DNA of 64,000 bases from VRUE01 sp963725085 (GTDB lineage: Bacteria; Actinomycetota; Thermoleophilia; Solirubrobacterales; 70-9). Positions 43,785-54,300 of the stretch are shown here, one piece after another (the stretch's first letter is position 1; each line of letters starts with the position of its first letter). Location: assembly GCA_963725085.1 (NCBI GenBank), contig CAVRXM010000001.1, positions 248,001 through 312,000 of the forward strand, read 5' to 3'. Made by a program: the position numbers and the translations under genes. Below the pieces are notes generated by a model, which did not search any database, had not been told where the DNA came from, and saw only the letters and a list, made by a program, of their open reading frames with translations.

Positions 43785-46700
43785 TCACTTGCTTCCTCCC
43801 CCGCTCGACCGGTTACAGGACTTGGCCTGCTTTTCCAGCTTTCGAGCCTGCTTGGCCGCCTGCTTCGCCTGCTTGCGGAGCTTCCGTGACTGGGCCGAGG
43901 AGTTGGCCTGGTCCGCCTTGCGCTGCAGCTGGGCGGCGCGTTCGTTCGCCTTCTTCGCCTTGCGTTCGAGCTGGCTGCAGTCGGCCGCTTCCTTCGGGTG
44001 GCGAACCGGCCCTTCACCGGTGACCGAGTTGATGTCCGGCGCCGGCGGCTGTTCGGTCCCGGCACCGTGGCACTCATCCGAGGCGGAGCACGGCTTCGAG
44101 GAGTCTTCGAACAGGAAGCCGCCGCCTTCGCGCGCGTCGTAGACCTTGACCGCGCTGCCGTTGCCGTCCTGGCGGGACAGCACGTCGCGGGTGAAGAAGA
44201 ACGCGTCCTTGCCGTCGGCGCTGGCCGAGAGCAGCGCCGAGTCATCGGGGCCGAGGCCGGTCGAGATCAGCTGGGTCTTCCCGCTCGACCACTCATATGC
44301 GTCCGCCTTGCCGTTCGTGTCGCGGAGGACGAACGAGTCCTTCGTCGTGAAGAACACACGCCCGTCGTCGGTCAGGCTGAGCCCGTACGGCGTCAGCTTC
44401 ACGTCGTTCAGCGCAGGCTGGAGCGTGGGCGCGCATGACGGGCAGGCGACCGAGTCCGCCTGCGAGTCGTAGCGGTAGAGCTCGCTGTGGCCCTGGTTCT
44501 TGAACCCGGTCAGCGGCACGACCGAGCTGAACAGGGCATAGCGCCCGTCCGGCGTCACCTGGAAGTCTTCGTAGCTGTGCGTACCGGAGTCGCGGACGCC
44601 GTGGACGACGGCCGGGTTGTCGATCGGTTCGTAGGGAACCACTTCGATCCCGAACTCGACGACGGCGGGCGTCTTCGACGCGTAGATGTGCCCGGTCGTC
44701 GAGTTGATCGCGACCCCGCGCGAGTTGCTGCCGAGGGTTTCGGTGCTCCCGATCGTCTGGATCAGGTTCCCCGAGGAGTCGTAGCGGCCGATCTGAGTCC
44801 TTTCGTTGACGTAGACGTCGTCGGTCGCCGGATCGGTGTACATGCTGCTCGAGTTGGACGCGACGGCGACGCCTTCCTCGGTCGGCCCGGCGGCTTCGAA
44901 ATCAGAGGCCTGGAACTTTTTGGTCGGCCCGTTCGACCAGTTCGACGCGTAGACGTTGCCGGCGGTGTCCGCCCCCACCTGGCAGGGGTTCATGCCCTGC
45001 GTGTGGAGGCTGGTTTCGGTGTAGTTGGCGGCGCTGACCGGGGTCGTTCCCGAGGTCGGCATCAGGCGCTTGACCCCGCCGTAGCCGTAGTCGCCGACGT
45101 AGAGGGCGCCGTTGGACTGGTCGACGGCGACCCCGCACTCATAGCTGAAGCCGCCGATCGTGCCGAGTTCTTCTCCACTGCCGGCGAAGATCTTGACGTT
45201 GCCGCCACCGTTGGTGACGTAGAAGTCGCCGTTGAAGACCCCGCCCGAGCTATCGAAGGCGACCTGGGCTTCGGCGGTGCCGCCCGCCATGCTGACGAGG
45301 ACCTTGTTCGTGCCCGCGTTGGGGCCAGCGGTGAAGTTCTTCGCGTGCCCTTCGGAGTCCCAGCGGCTGACTCCCTGCGGGAACCCGCGTTCGAGGACGT
45401 AGAGGTCCCCGGTGGCCTGGTCGACCGCCAGCGCTTCGGGGTTTTTCAGGGCCGTCGCGAAGGCGGCATTCGCCAGCGGGTGTTTGGGCGGCGCCTGCCC
45501 GGGCTTGACCAGGCTCGAGTCGATCGTCGCCACGAATTGCGGTGGGTCGCCCGGCCTGACGACGTAGAGGTTCGCCTGGTTCACGGTGCCGTTCCCCGCC
45601 CCGTCGAGGAGCTCGGGGCTGGCGAAGTACGCGGTCCCGTCGCCGCTCGCCACGCCGCCGCCGCCCGCGATCGCCACGGTGCCGCAATTGGGGCCGCCGG
45701 AGACGACGTTCCAGTTGCTGATCGGTTCGCAGGAGTCCGTGTTCCCGGTCCCCCCCGTCCCGGTCGAGAGCCTGGTGATCGTCGCCGAGGAGGTGCCGAC
45801 ATCGGCCACGAAGAAGTCGTTGCCGTTGTCGGTGTCGCCGGCGAGTTTGTCGACCGTCGTGAAGAAGACCTTGCTGCCGTCGGAGGTCATCCCGTTGAAC
45901 TCGACCCCGCTCGGAGATTCGACGACCACGACCGAGTTGGCGCTGCTGCCCTCGTGCATGTAGAGGTCGAAGAACTCATTGCCGGCGCTGTCTTCGCCGA
46001 CCTGTTTCCCGACCAGCACCCGCTGGCCGTCGGCCGAGACGTCGAGCTCGGCGATCCCGGAGCCGGTCATCGTCGAGCCGTTCGGGAGCGTCGACACGAC
46101 CCGGGTGGCGCCGGATTTCAGGTCGCGCGAGTAGATCGAGACGCTGCCTTCGTTGCCGGTCGACTCGAATTTCTTGTCGGCGCCGAAGACGAAGGTCGAG
46201 CCGTCGGCGGAGAAGCGCTTGCGCACCTCGCCGGCCGCGTCGGCTGCCGGGCTGAGGCTGCCGGCCATGCCCTTTTCGAGATCTCCGTTCGAGCGCCGGA
46301 GTGGGATGTTGGTCGAGCCGTCCCCGAAGCAGGGGTCGCAGATTTCTTCTCCCCCGAAGGCGAACTGATTCAGCCCGTCGTCTGCTTCGAGCAGGGGCGA
46401 CCCAAAGGTCCCCGGATCGGCCATGCCGCCGGAGGGCAGTCCGACGTATTCGGTCGTCCAGCCATCGGCGCCGCGGACCGCGACGTAGGGGTCGCGGCCG
46501 AGGTTGGTCGGGTCACCGGAAACGCCAGGAACCACGGCCGAGTCGAGCGAGTAGAGCAGGCGGCCACTGGCATCCGGATAGGAGACGAGCGGTTTCATGC
46601 CGGGGATCGTCGAGGAGACGACGTCGTGGCCGCCGCTGTAGTGGGTCGAGGCGAGCTCGTACGCGCGGCAATCGAGAAGAAGGGCGGAGCCCGTCTGCTG

Positions 46701-48506
46701 GCGGACGAGTGAGTTCGGGCAGCTCGGCTCGCCTTCCTGGAGGTAGGTGACGAATTCCTGGTCTTCGCCGACCGTCGTGCCCTGTTCGTTGTGGGCCACG
46801 ACGCGGAAGTGGACCGGTTTGCCGGGTTCGAATCCCGAGACCAGGTCCTTCACCGCGTACGGGTCGGTCAGCGCTTCCGGGAGTTCGAGCTCGGTCGAGT
46901 CTTCGCGGCGCAGTCGCCTATCTGGCGTCGTCTGCCCGTAGGAGGTGTCAGGGCCGTATTCCCAGTGGTACCAAGTGCGGCCCCCGTTGGGGTCGATCGT
47001 CGAGTTGAAGTTGGCGCCGTCGGTGTTGATCTTGCTGACGAACGTCGAGCTGAAGATCGGTTTGGACTGGGCGATGAACTTTTCCGGCCCGCCGTCGGAG
47101 ATGATTTCGTTGGCGTTCGCGGAGAACAGCTTCACCCAGTACTTGGTGCCCTTTTTGAGGCCGCCGACGGGTGCGGTCACGTCAATGCTGCTGGTTCCAC
47201 TCAGTTCCATTCCCTGTGAGCAGGGCACGACCGAGCCCAGGCTCTGGGTCAGGCCGTATTCGAACCAGCAGGCGATGGTCTGTTCGCCGTCGGGGTTGAG
47301 GGTTCCGTGGAGAACTCCTTCGGTCGCGTTCGCCGGCTGCGTCGGCTGCTCGGTGTCGGTCGTCGGGACGGTGAACGACGGACCACGGACGAATTTCTCG
47401 ACGTGGCGCGTTTCGCCGCCGTAGTCGCGATTGTTGGTGACGTAGACGTCATGGGTGACGGGGTCGACCGTGAGCCCGCCAACACCTTCGAGACCCAGGT
47501 AGCCGCCTTCGGCTTCGCCGAACTGGGTCACCAATCCGCCCTTGGAGTCGTAGAGGGAGACGCGTTGTTTCGGGTAGACAGGGGTGGATTCGCTGACAAA
47601 TACGTCATCGTCAGACCGGTCAACGGCGATATGAGTCGGACGGTTGTTTTCGGCGGACAAGTTGCAGCAGGCGGCATTCAGCCTGTAGTTCTGTTCCCTC
47701 TCGGGGGGCTTTTCAGCCGTTCCGCCCGCGGTGTCTGCAACCGGTTCGGGCGGCAACTTGACGACCTCCATTTCACCGCCGAACGACCCGTGCTGCCAGA
47801 GACCGTAGAAGTCCCCCTGGCTGTCTACCTTCATGTTGCAAACCGTCGGACTTCCAAACGTGCCCTCGGTCATGTAGGTAACTTCCGCTTCGAAGGTTTC
47901 GAGATTACGTCTGTGAATTTCCGGCTGCCCGTTGCCAAATGTGAAGTCCCAGTATTCGCCGTTAGGGCCGGAGCTGGCGCCGCAAGCCTGAATGTCGCTA
48001 CGACCCGGTTTGCCGGCTTCGCCGAACTGGGTTTCGTTGAAGGCGGGTTCGATCGGCAGTCCGTTCGGGTGGTAACCGAACAGGGGCGCCCCGCCGAGGT
48101 AGATGTTGCCCTTGGTCGCTCCGTTTTCCGAGGTGTCGACCGAGATTTCGCCGCCGCCTTGTTTGCCGAGGTCGATGAAGTCGCGGCCGGCGCCGTTGTT
48201 GAGGGCGCTGAAGTTCGCGGGGGTGCCGTTCTTGTTGAACTTGTCGATCACCCCCGGCGATCCCGGCACGCTGACGTACAGCTTTTCCGTCGCCGGCTCG
48301 TAGTCGATGCCGGCGAGCGATTTGAACTGGCCTTTCGTCGAGCCGCTGCCGTCGAACGATTCCCCGGAGTAGACGTATTTGTAGACCGTCTTCGCGCTCG
48401 CGGACCCGACCGCCAGGAACAGACAGGTGGCGAGTGCGGCTGCGAGTGCGATCAGGATCCGAATCGACCTCACTGCCCCTCCCGTTTGCTTGCCGGTGTC
48501 AGTCAT
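43785..48506 (-). CDS. P-type secreted protein with a propeller nested in a propeller (unit B)
   Basis: About 1573 residues, intact. Signal ILIALAALATCLFLAVGSA region (read IRILIALAAALATCLFLAVG). NHL propeller, two Fn3-like domains (ATEGVLHGTLNPDGEQTIAC, ANFNSTIDPNGGRTWYHWEY), CPNSLVRQQTGSALLLDCRA with YELAS, then the C-terminal propeller. Relative to 25913-29461 an extra ~400 residues sit inside that propeller: an NHL-like set (NPEALAVDQATGDLYVLERG, YECGVAVDQSNGALYVGDYG, GVAINSTTGHIYASKTPAVV) between VVRPGDPPQFVATIDS and HSYEDFQVTPDGRYALFSSV. The tail is a Cys-bounded Lys/Ala coiled coil (CSQLERKAKKANERAAQLQR to KQAKSCNRSSGGGSK), not the KKNGKC type. Confidence 0.85.
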   Translation of the reverse strand: MTDTGKQTGGAVRSIRILIALAAALATCLFLAVGSASAKTVYKYVYSGESFDGSGSTKGQFKSLAGIDYEPATEKLYVSVPGSPGVIDKFNKNGTPANFSALNNGAGRDFIDLGKQGGGEISVDTSENGATKGNIYLGGAPLFGYHPNGLPIEPAFNETQFGEAGKPGRSDIQACGASSGPNGEYWDFTFGNGQPEIHRRNLETFEAEVTYMTEGTFGSPTVCNMKVDSQGDFYGLWQHGSFGGEMEVVKLPPEPVADTAGGTAEKPPEREQNYRLNAACCNLSAENNRPTHIAVDRSDDDVFVSESTPVYPKQRVSLYDSKGGLVTQFGEAEGGYLGLEGVGGLTVDPVTHDVYVTNNRDYGGETRHVEKFVRGPSFTVPTTDTEQPTQPANATEGVLHGTLNPDGEQTIACWFEYGLTQSLGSVVPCSQGMELSGTSSIDVTAPVGGLKKGTKYWVKLFSANANEIISDGGPEKFIAQSKPIFSSTFVSKINTDGANFNSTIDPNGGRTWYHWEYGPDTSYGQTTPDRRLRREDSTELELPEALTDPYAVKDLVSGFEPGKPVHFRVVAHNEQGTTVGEDQEFVTYLQEGEPSCPNSLVRQQTGSALLLDCRAYELASTHYSGGHDVVSSTIPGMKPLVSYPDASGRLLYSLDSAVVPGVSGDPTNLGRDPYVAVRGADGWTTEYVGLPSGGMADPGTFGSPLLEADDGLNQFAFGGEEICDPCFGDGSTNIPLRRSNGDLEKGMAGSLSPAADAAGEVRKRFSADGSTFVFGADKKFESTGNEGSVSIYSRDLKSGATRVVSTLPNGSTMTGSGIAELDVSADGQRVLVGKQVGEDSAGNEFFDLYMHEGSSANSVVVVESPSGVEFNGMTSDGSKVFFTTVDKLAGDTDNGNDFFVADVGTSSATITRLSTGTGGTGNTDSCEPISNWNVVSGGPNCGTVAIAGGGGVASGDGTAYFASPELLDGAGNGTVNQANLYVVRPGDPPQFVATIDSSLVKPGQAPPKHPLANAAFATALKNPEALAVDQATGDLYVLERGFPQGVSRWDSEGHAKNFTAGPNAGTNKVLVSMAGGTAEAQVAFDSSGGVFNGDFYVTNGGGNVKIFAGSGEELGTIGGFSYECGVAVDQSNGALYVGDYGYGGVKRLMPTSGTTPVSAANYTETSLHTQGMNPCQVGADTAGNVYASNWSNGPTKKFQASDFEAAGPTEEGVAVASNSSSMYTDPATDDVYVNERTQIGRYDSSGNLIQTIGSTETLGSNSRGVAINSTTGHIYASKTPAVVEFGIEVVPYEPIDNPAVVHGVRDSGTHSYEDFQVTPDGRYALFSSVVPLTGFKNQGHSELYRYDSQADSVACPSCAPTLQPALNDVKLTPYGLSLTDDGRVFFTTKDSFVLRDTNGKADAYEWSSGKTQLISTGLGPDDSALLSASADGKDAFFFTRDVLSRQDGNGSAVKVYDAREGGGFLFEDSSKPCSASDECHGAGTEQPPAPDINSVTGEGPVRHPKEAADCSQLERKAKKANERAAQLQRKADQANSSAQSRKLRKQAKQAAKQARKLEKQAKSCNRSSGGGSK

Positions 48507-48538
48507 CGTTTTCGGCTCTCTCCTCGTGGTCCCCATCG

Positions 48539-51357
48539 CTACCGCACCGCCCTTCTGTGGTGGCGCTTATGTCGCGATGCCTTCGAGCCGCAGGAGCTCT
48601 GCAGCTTGACGCTGCCGTTGTCGGTGCGCCCGTTCTGGCCGGTCATTTCGACGTTTGCCTTGCGGTCGGCCTTGCAGAGGCTCTTGCTGTTCACCAGCAG
48701 CCCCTTCTTGCCGCCCTGGAGTTCGAGGACGAATTTCGAGACCGGCGCGTCGGGCACGGAGTTGAATGTCGTTCGCAGCCCGCCCTTCTTCGCCGTGTCG
48801 ATCTTGCCGGCGAGCTCGATGTCGAACTGCCCGTCGCAGGTCGGCGACGAGGTCTGGCAGTTTCGTCGTCGAGGACCGCAGGTAGACGGGGCCGGTCAGC
48901 GGCTGGTCGAGGAGCGGCGTGTACGCCGTCGCCGTGCCGTAGACCGAGTCCGCCGGGCACGTCTTCGACGCGAACTGGACCCGCGTGCAGACGGTGCCGA
49001 TGTGGGCGTTGTCCAGGAGCTCGTTCTTCGGCATCGTGACGACGGCGCGCTTGAGGTTCGCTTCCCCTTCGCCCGTCGTCAGCTGCGCCCTGACCGCCGG
49101 ATGCCCGCGCCGCTTCGTCGATCCGTTCAGCTTCAACCCCAGCTTCGGGGCGAAGTTGAGGTTCGCGCAGTTGGCGACCTGGAACAGGCCCGACTGGTCG
49201 AACTCGGCGCCTTCGTTGCCGAAGGAGGCGGTGTCGACGCTGAGTTTGTCGCAGTTGGTCGGGTTGAGCGTGAAGTTGGGCCGATCGAGGTTGACGAGCA
49301 GCGAGCGGAGCCGCAGCGGCACGCCTTCCAGGATCTGGGGGATCGGGTCGGAAACCGTCTTCACCTGGGCGGTGACGGGATCGACCGAGATCGCCGAGCG
49401 CACGACCACGTTGCCGAGGTCATAGGGCCCGGAGACGGCGGGGACCACGACCACGAGGCTCAGCGGCGCCCCCTTATATGGACCGGCCAGGTAAACGCTG
49501 CCCGGCGTGTAGAGCGGATGGTTGCCGGCGCCGACTCCGGCGGTCGCGGTGCCGATCTGGCTCGCCGCCGAGCATGCCGGCGAGGCCAGCTCTTCTCTTC
49601 CGGTGTGGGCCGGGTTGTGCAGCAGTTCGATCGCCGACTCCGGGCAGTACGGGACGCCCCGGAGGGTGGCCGCGAAGCCAGGCGCCGTATTGACGTTGAG
49701 CCCGGTCAGGTTCTGGTCGCCGTCGCTGCGGCTGACGGTGATGCTGAACGGGCTGTGCTGGCCGGCGGTGTTGTTGGCGACCCCCGCGCGGGCAACGGGC
49801 GCAAACGGCCTCGTGGCTCCGGGACACGCCGTTGCCGTTGGGTGCGCCGGTGAAGTCCATGAACCCGGTGGAATGGGAGTTGAGCAACTGTCCATCCCAG
49901 GGCACGAACTCCGATTTCACCGGTGTGTGCCCGCACTTCGGCGGCGAGGCGAAGAGGCCTCGTTCGGAGCCGAAGACGTGGACGTCGAACTCCTGCAATG
50001 GCGCCTGGGGCAGGTCTTCGAAGGCGAGCGTCAGCTGGCCGCTCTGCGGATCGGGCCGCACCGAGCCGAGGAGCTTGACGTGCGTGGCGAAGCCGTCGGC
50101 GGCGAGGATCACCCGGTACGGATTGCCCGGTTTCGGTTCAGCCAGGTAGATCGCACCGGGGATCGGGGCCGGGAGCGCGGCGACGTCGAGGATCAGGTTC
50201 GCGATCTTCGAGAACTGCGGGCAGTGCGCTTCGAACAGCGTGCCGATGTTCGCCTGGATGTCCGGGCAGGCGACCTTGCCGTCGGCCGCGTTGGGGTTGA
50301 TCGTGAAGCCTTCCGGGAGCGTGATCAGCGATGTCCGGAGCTCCGATGAGGCGGGCGTTTCGCCGCTCTGGGACTGCGGGACTTTGATCGTCAGGTCGAG
50401 GCCCGACGCGGTGTCGGAGCGGTCGGTGGTCGGCTTCGCGAGGACGCTCGGCGAGAAGCTCAGCTGCTGGCAGCCGGTCGTCGCCGGGTATACGGCTTCG
50501 CCGCTCACTTCATAGTCTTCGTAGTATTCGACCTCCCCGCGGCCGATCAGTTCGGCGCCGCAGGTGGTCGGGTTCTGGAGGAACGGCTTTTCCGGGATGT
50601 TCGATTTCGCGAAGGTTTCGCTCCCTTCGCCCCCGGCCGGGCAGCCATTCTGGTAGTTAAAGCACGCCGCGAGGCCGGTGAGAGGCACTTTGAAGCGGTG
50701 CAGGTCATGTTTCGGATCGGCCGGGACGCCCCACAGATTGGTTTCGAGGGAGTTGATCCCGAGCTTGATCTGCGGGGTCGAGACGGCGTCGAGCCCGTAG
50801 TCGCTATCGGTCCGCGAGGTCAGTTCGATGAACACCGGGGCGGCGATCAGCGGCGTCGTGAAGGCGAGCAGACCGGCCTGGTCGGGGTTCGTCTCCATGT
50901 TGTAGAGCGGGAAGAAGATCCCGAAGATCCCCAGGTTCGGGACCGAGACCGTCCCGATCTGCGAGTCGACCGGGCAGGCGCCGCTGCTGAACTCGGTCAG
51001 GCTGCATTTCGGGGTCACGTGCGGATCGCCGATGAACCCCGTCGGCGTGTGGAGCTTGAGACGCCGCAGCGTCGGCAGCGGGCCGCCGCCGCCGAAGATT
51101 CCGCCGCTGACCCATTCGGTGACGATGTTGAGATCGGGATGCCCGCCCGCCTGGGTGTCGCTGGGTTCCATCGCGAATTTGGTGAAGCCGAGCTGTTCTT
51201 CGATTTCTTCTCTCGTCGCCGCCGAGGCGGGGCTCGACATCACGGCGGCCGCGCACGTCATCAGCGCGACGAGGGCGAGAAGGAGCGCGACGGCCCTTGC
51301 GAGCGTCGAGCCCGACTCCGGAAGCGTCGCTGCTGTCGATCGGCCAGACATCGTCAT
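48539..51357 (-). CDS. S-type secreted protein (unit B, second), two frameshifts
   Basis: About 938 residues. ATG 51357 after AGGAG. Signal ALLLALVALMTCAAAVMSSP then ASAATREEIEEQLGFTKFAM. Modules: TPTGFIGDPHVTPKC with CPVDSQIGTVSV; LPEGFTINPNAADGKVAC with CPQFSKIANLILDVAALPA; APGFAATLRGVPYC with CSAASQIGTATAGVG; and MPKNELLDNAHIGTVC with CPADSVYGTATAYTPLLDQ. Extra bases near 49832 and 48839 (CpG repairs) break the frame. It ends LQSSCGSKASRHKRHHRRAV. Positional counterpart of 29458-32233. Confidence 0.82.
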
Positions 51358-51382
51358 CCTCTTCTCCTCGCTAGTCCTCCGA

Positions 51383-54300
51383 TCAACCATTGCTCCGCCC
51401 CCCCTGTCGGCTCTGCTGCCTGGCGTGGGCCGCCCGCCTGTGGGCCTTCTTCTTCGCCTTTTTCTTGGCCTTTTTCTTCTTCGCCGCGGGCTTCTGCAAG
51501 GGCATGTTGCCGCTCGCTCCGAGGTCGGTCCCGGAGGTGAGCGTCGGCGGGGTCGGCGGGGAGCTGTCGGCGCCGTGGCACTCGTCAGCGGCATTGCATA
51601 TGGCGGACACCGGCGGCTGCGCGAACCCACCGTTCGTACGCGCGTCGTAGAACTTCACGAACTGGCCGTTGTGGTCTTCGTCGACGAGCGTTGCGAACGT
51701 CGTGAAGAAGACGTCCTGCCCGTCGCGGCTGACCGCCTCGAGGCCGGTGTGCTCGGGTCTCGCGAAGAGGCCGAGGATTTTGCTTTCGCCGGTGAAGTCA
51801 CGGGCGGCGAGGGCACCGCTGATCAGCTGCGGGCGGCCGCCGATGTACTCGTAGACGTCGGTGATTTCACCGTTCTTGTCGCGAGGGACGAGAGAGTCCT
51901 GGGTCGCGAAGAAGGTGCGGCCGTCGTCGGACATGAACTTCCCGCCCATGCTGACCGTGACGTCCTTGGTCGGAGGCCCTTCCGGGCTGCACGAGGCGCA
52001 GACGAGGGTTTCCGCCGCCGAGTCGTAGCGATAGACCTCGCGGAGGCCGCGATTGTCGTAGGAGGTCAGCTGGGACGCTGTCAGGAAGGCGGCGAACTTG
52101 CCGTCCCGGGAGATGGTCATCCGGTTGACTTCGGTGCCGACGTCCATCGTCGCGATGAAGTGGACCTGGCCTGCCGCGTTGGCGACATAGAGGTTGCGTT
52201 GGTTCGGGATCCCGAGTTTGCTGCCGTCCAGCAGCTCCGGCGAGTAGAAGTAGACGTCGCCGGTGTTTTCGGCGGTGACGTCGTCGAGCCCCTGTGCCTC
52301 GTAGAACGGGACCCCTGGGTGCCCGAACGGGATTTCCTGGATCATCGCGTAGCGCCGTTCCGTGTTGGGAACCTGGACGCCGCAGCCTTCGATCCAGGTC
52401 GCGCTGCATTCGTTGGAGTTGCCCTTGCCGTTGCCGACCGAGAGCAGCGTCAGGCTGTCAGTCGCTTCGTCCCAGCGGTAGAGGTCGATGCTGGCGTCGT
52501 GGTCGGCGCCCGTCAGTTGTTCTTCGCTGGTGAAGGTGACGCTCGAGCCATCCCTTGTCATCCCGACGAATTCGACTGCCGACCCCTTCGAGACGTCGTA
52601 GTGGAGTGCGTCGTTGACGGTCATGTAGAGGTGGAACGGAGGACCGGGAGGCACGCCCCCTTCGGTCATCATCAGGATGTGGGATCCGTCAGCGGAGATC
52701 CCGGGGAACTGAATCGCTTTGGTGGAGGCCCCGTTCTGAGGGATCATGCCCCCGCCCGGGACCCGCGAGATCAGTTCGACCGACCGGTGCTGGAGATCGT
52801 TGTCGTAGGCCGAGCCGGCGCCGGTCGTCTGGCCGTCGACGGTGAACGCGACGCCCGGATACGGTTCGCCGAAGATGCCTTTCGCTTCGTTCGAGGAGAA
52901 GGCGTAGTTGGTGAAATCGGCAGATGTCCGGTGGGCGCCTTTGTATTCGTTGGCGCCGGGAATGATGTTCGAGATCGAGGGCAGCCGTTCGATGAATTTG
53001 CCCTGCGCGTTGTACAGGTAGGCCTCCGATTCGCGTTCTTCGGTCCCGAACGGGTCGGTGTTGTATTCGAGACAGAGGCTCATCGAGTCGGAGCACTCCT
53101 TGCCGGACGGGGTCCCGAAGTGATCGTCGAGCCCCGGCAGCGTGGTGACCCAGCCGCTGTTCGTACGGGTGGCCAGGTAGCTGTCGGTCGACAGCAGGTT
53201 CGGGGCCGCGAGGCCGTTGACCGTGCCGAGCAGGCCGTAGAACATGAACCGCGACGGGCTCGACGCGAGTCCGTTGTTGAGCGCCCACATCCCCCTCTCG
53301 GCGAGTGGGTCCTGGCTTTCCCCGAAGAGGTCCCATGCCTCCTGCGAGGGGAAGAGCTGGACGGCGCCGGCCGCGCCGGGTGACACCAGCTCGTAGGCGC
53401 GGCAGTCGGGCAGGAACGAGGACGCCGTCTCCTGGCGGACGTGGTCGTTCGGGCAGGCCGGCGGCGCGAAGTCGAAGGTCGTGTCGGTGCTGACCGCCGT
53501 CCCCCACGGTTCGTTGGTCGCCACGACGCGGAAGTGGTAGGTGATGCCGCGGGTCAGGTTGGTCACCCGCTGTTCGACTTCGACCGGTTCGGTGCCGGAG
53601 CCGATGCTTTCGTCGGGTATCGGAATCGACTGCCCGTAGGCCGTGCTCGACCCGTACTCGAACCGATAGGTCGTCGGGTAGCCGACGGGGTTGATCGAGG
53701 CGTGCAGCGTCGCCGCTGTTTCGGTCAGATCCGTCGCCCTGAGCCCGCTGATGTCGGGGACGGAGGCGGTGTTGAAGACCTGATCCTCGCCGACGGTCGT
53801 GTGGCCTTCGGTCGTGGCCACGAGCCGGTAGTGGAATTCCCGGTTGGACGGAAGGTCTTTGATGACCGAGCTGAGGTTGACGACACCGGTGCCCGAGCCG
53901 GCGCTGAGCGTTGCGGTCTGCTGGCCGTAGCTCGTGTCGACCCCGTATTTGAAGAAGTATTCGGTCGGTTTGCCGTCCGGGTCGAGCGATCCGCGCAGGG
54001 TCGCTTCGTGTTCGGAGACAGGCGACGGCGCGAGCGTCTTCACTTTCAGGATATACGCCGGCACGAAGGTGCGATCGACCCCGAAGTTGGTCCCTTTTTC
54101 GTTGGTGGCTTTGAACCGGTAGTGGTAGAGCGTGCCCGTCGTCAGCCCGGTCGGTTGGGCCTCTACCGTGCTGTCGCTGCCGAACGAGCCGGGGGTGCAG
54201 GGAACCGGGGGGCTGCCGTACGCGGTTGTGGTGCCGATCTGAAGTTCGCAGCTGGTGACCGGCGTGCCACCGTCGAGGTCGACTTCGCCGTCGAGTTCGG

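Noticed and set aside
40812..43889. A 1025-residue plus-strand open frame
   Set aside because: Mirror of the S-type gene at 40980-43757; the minus frame has signal peptide, module pattern and ribosome site.
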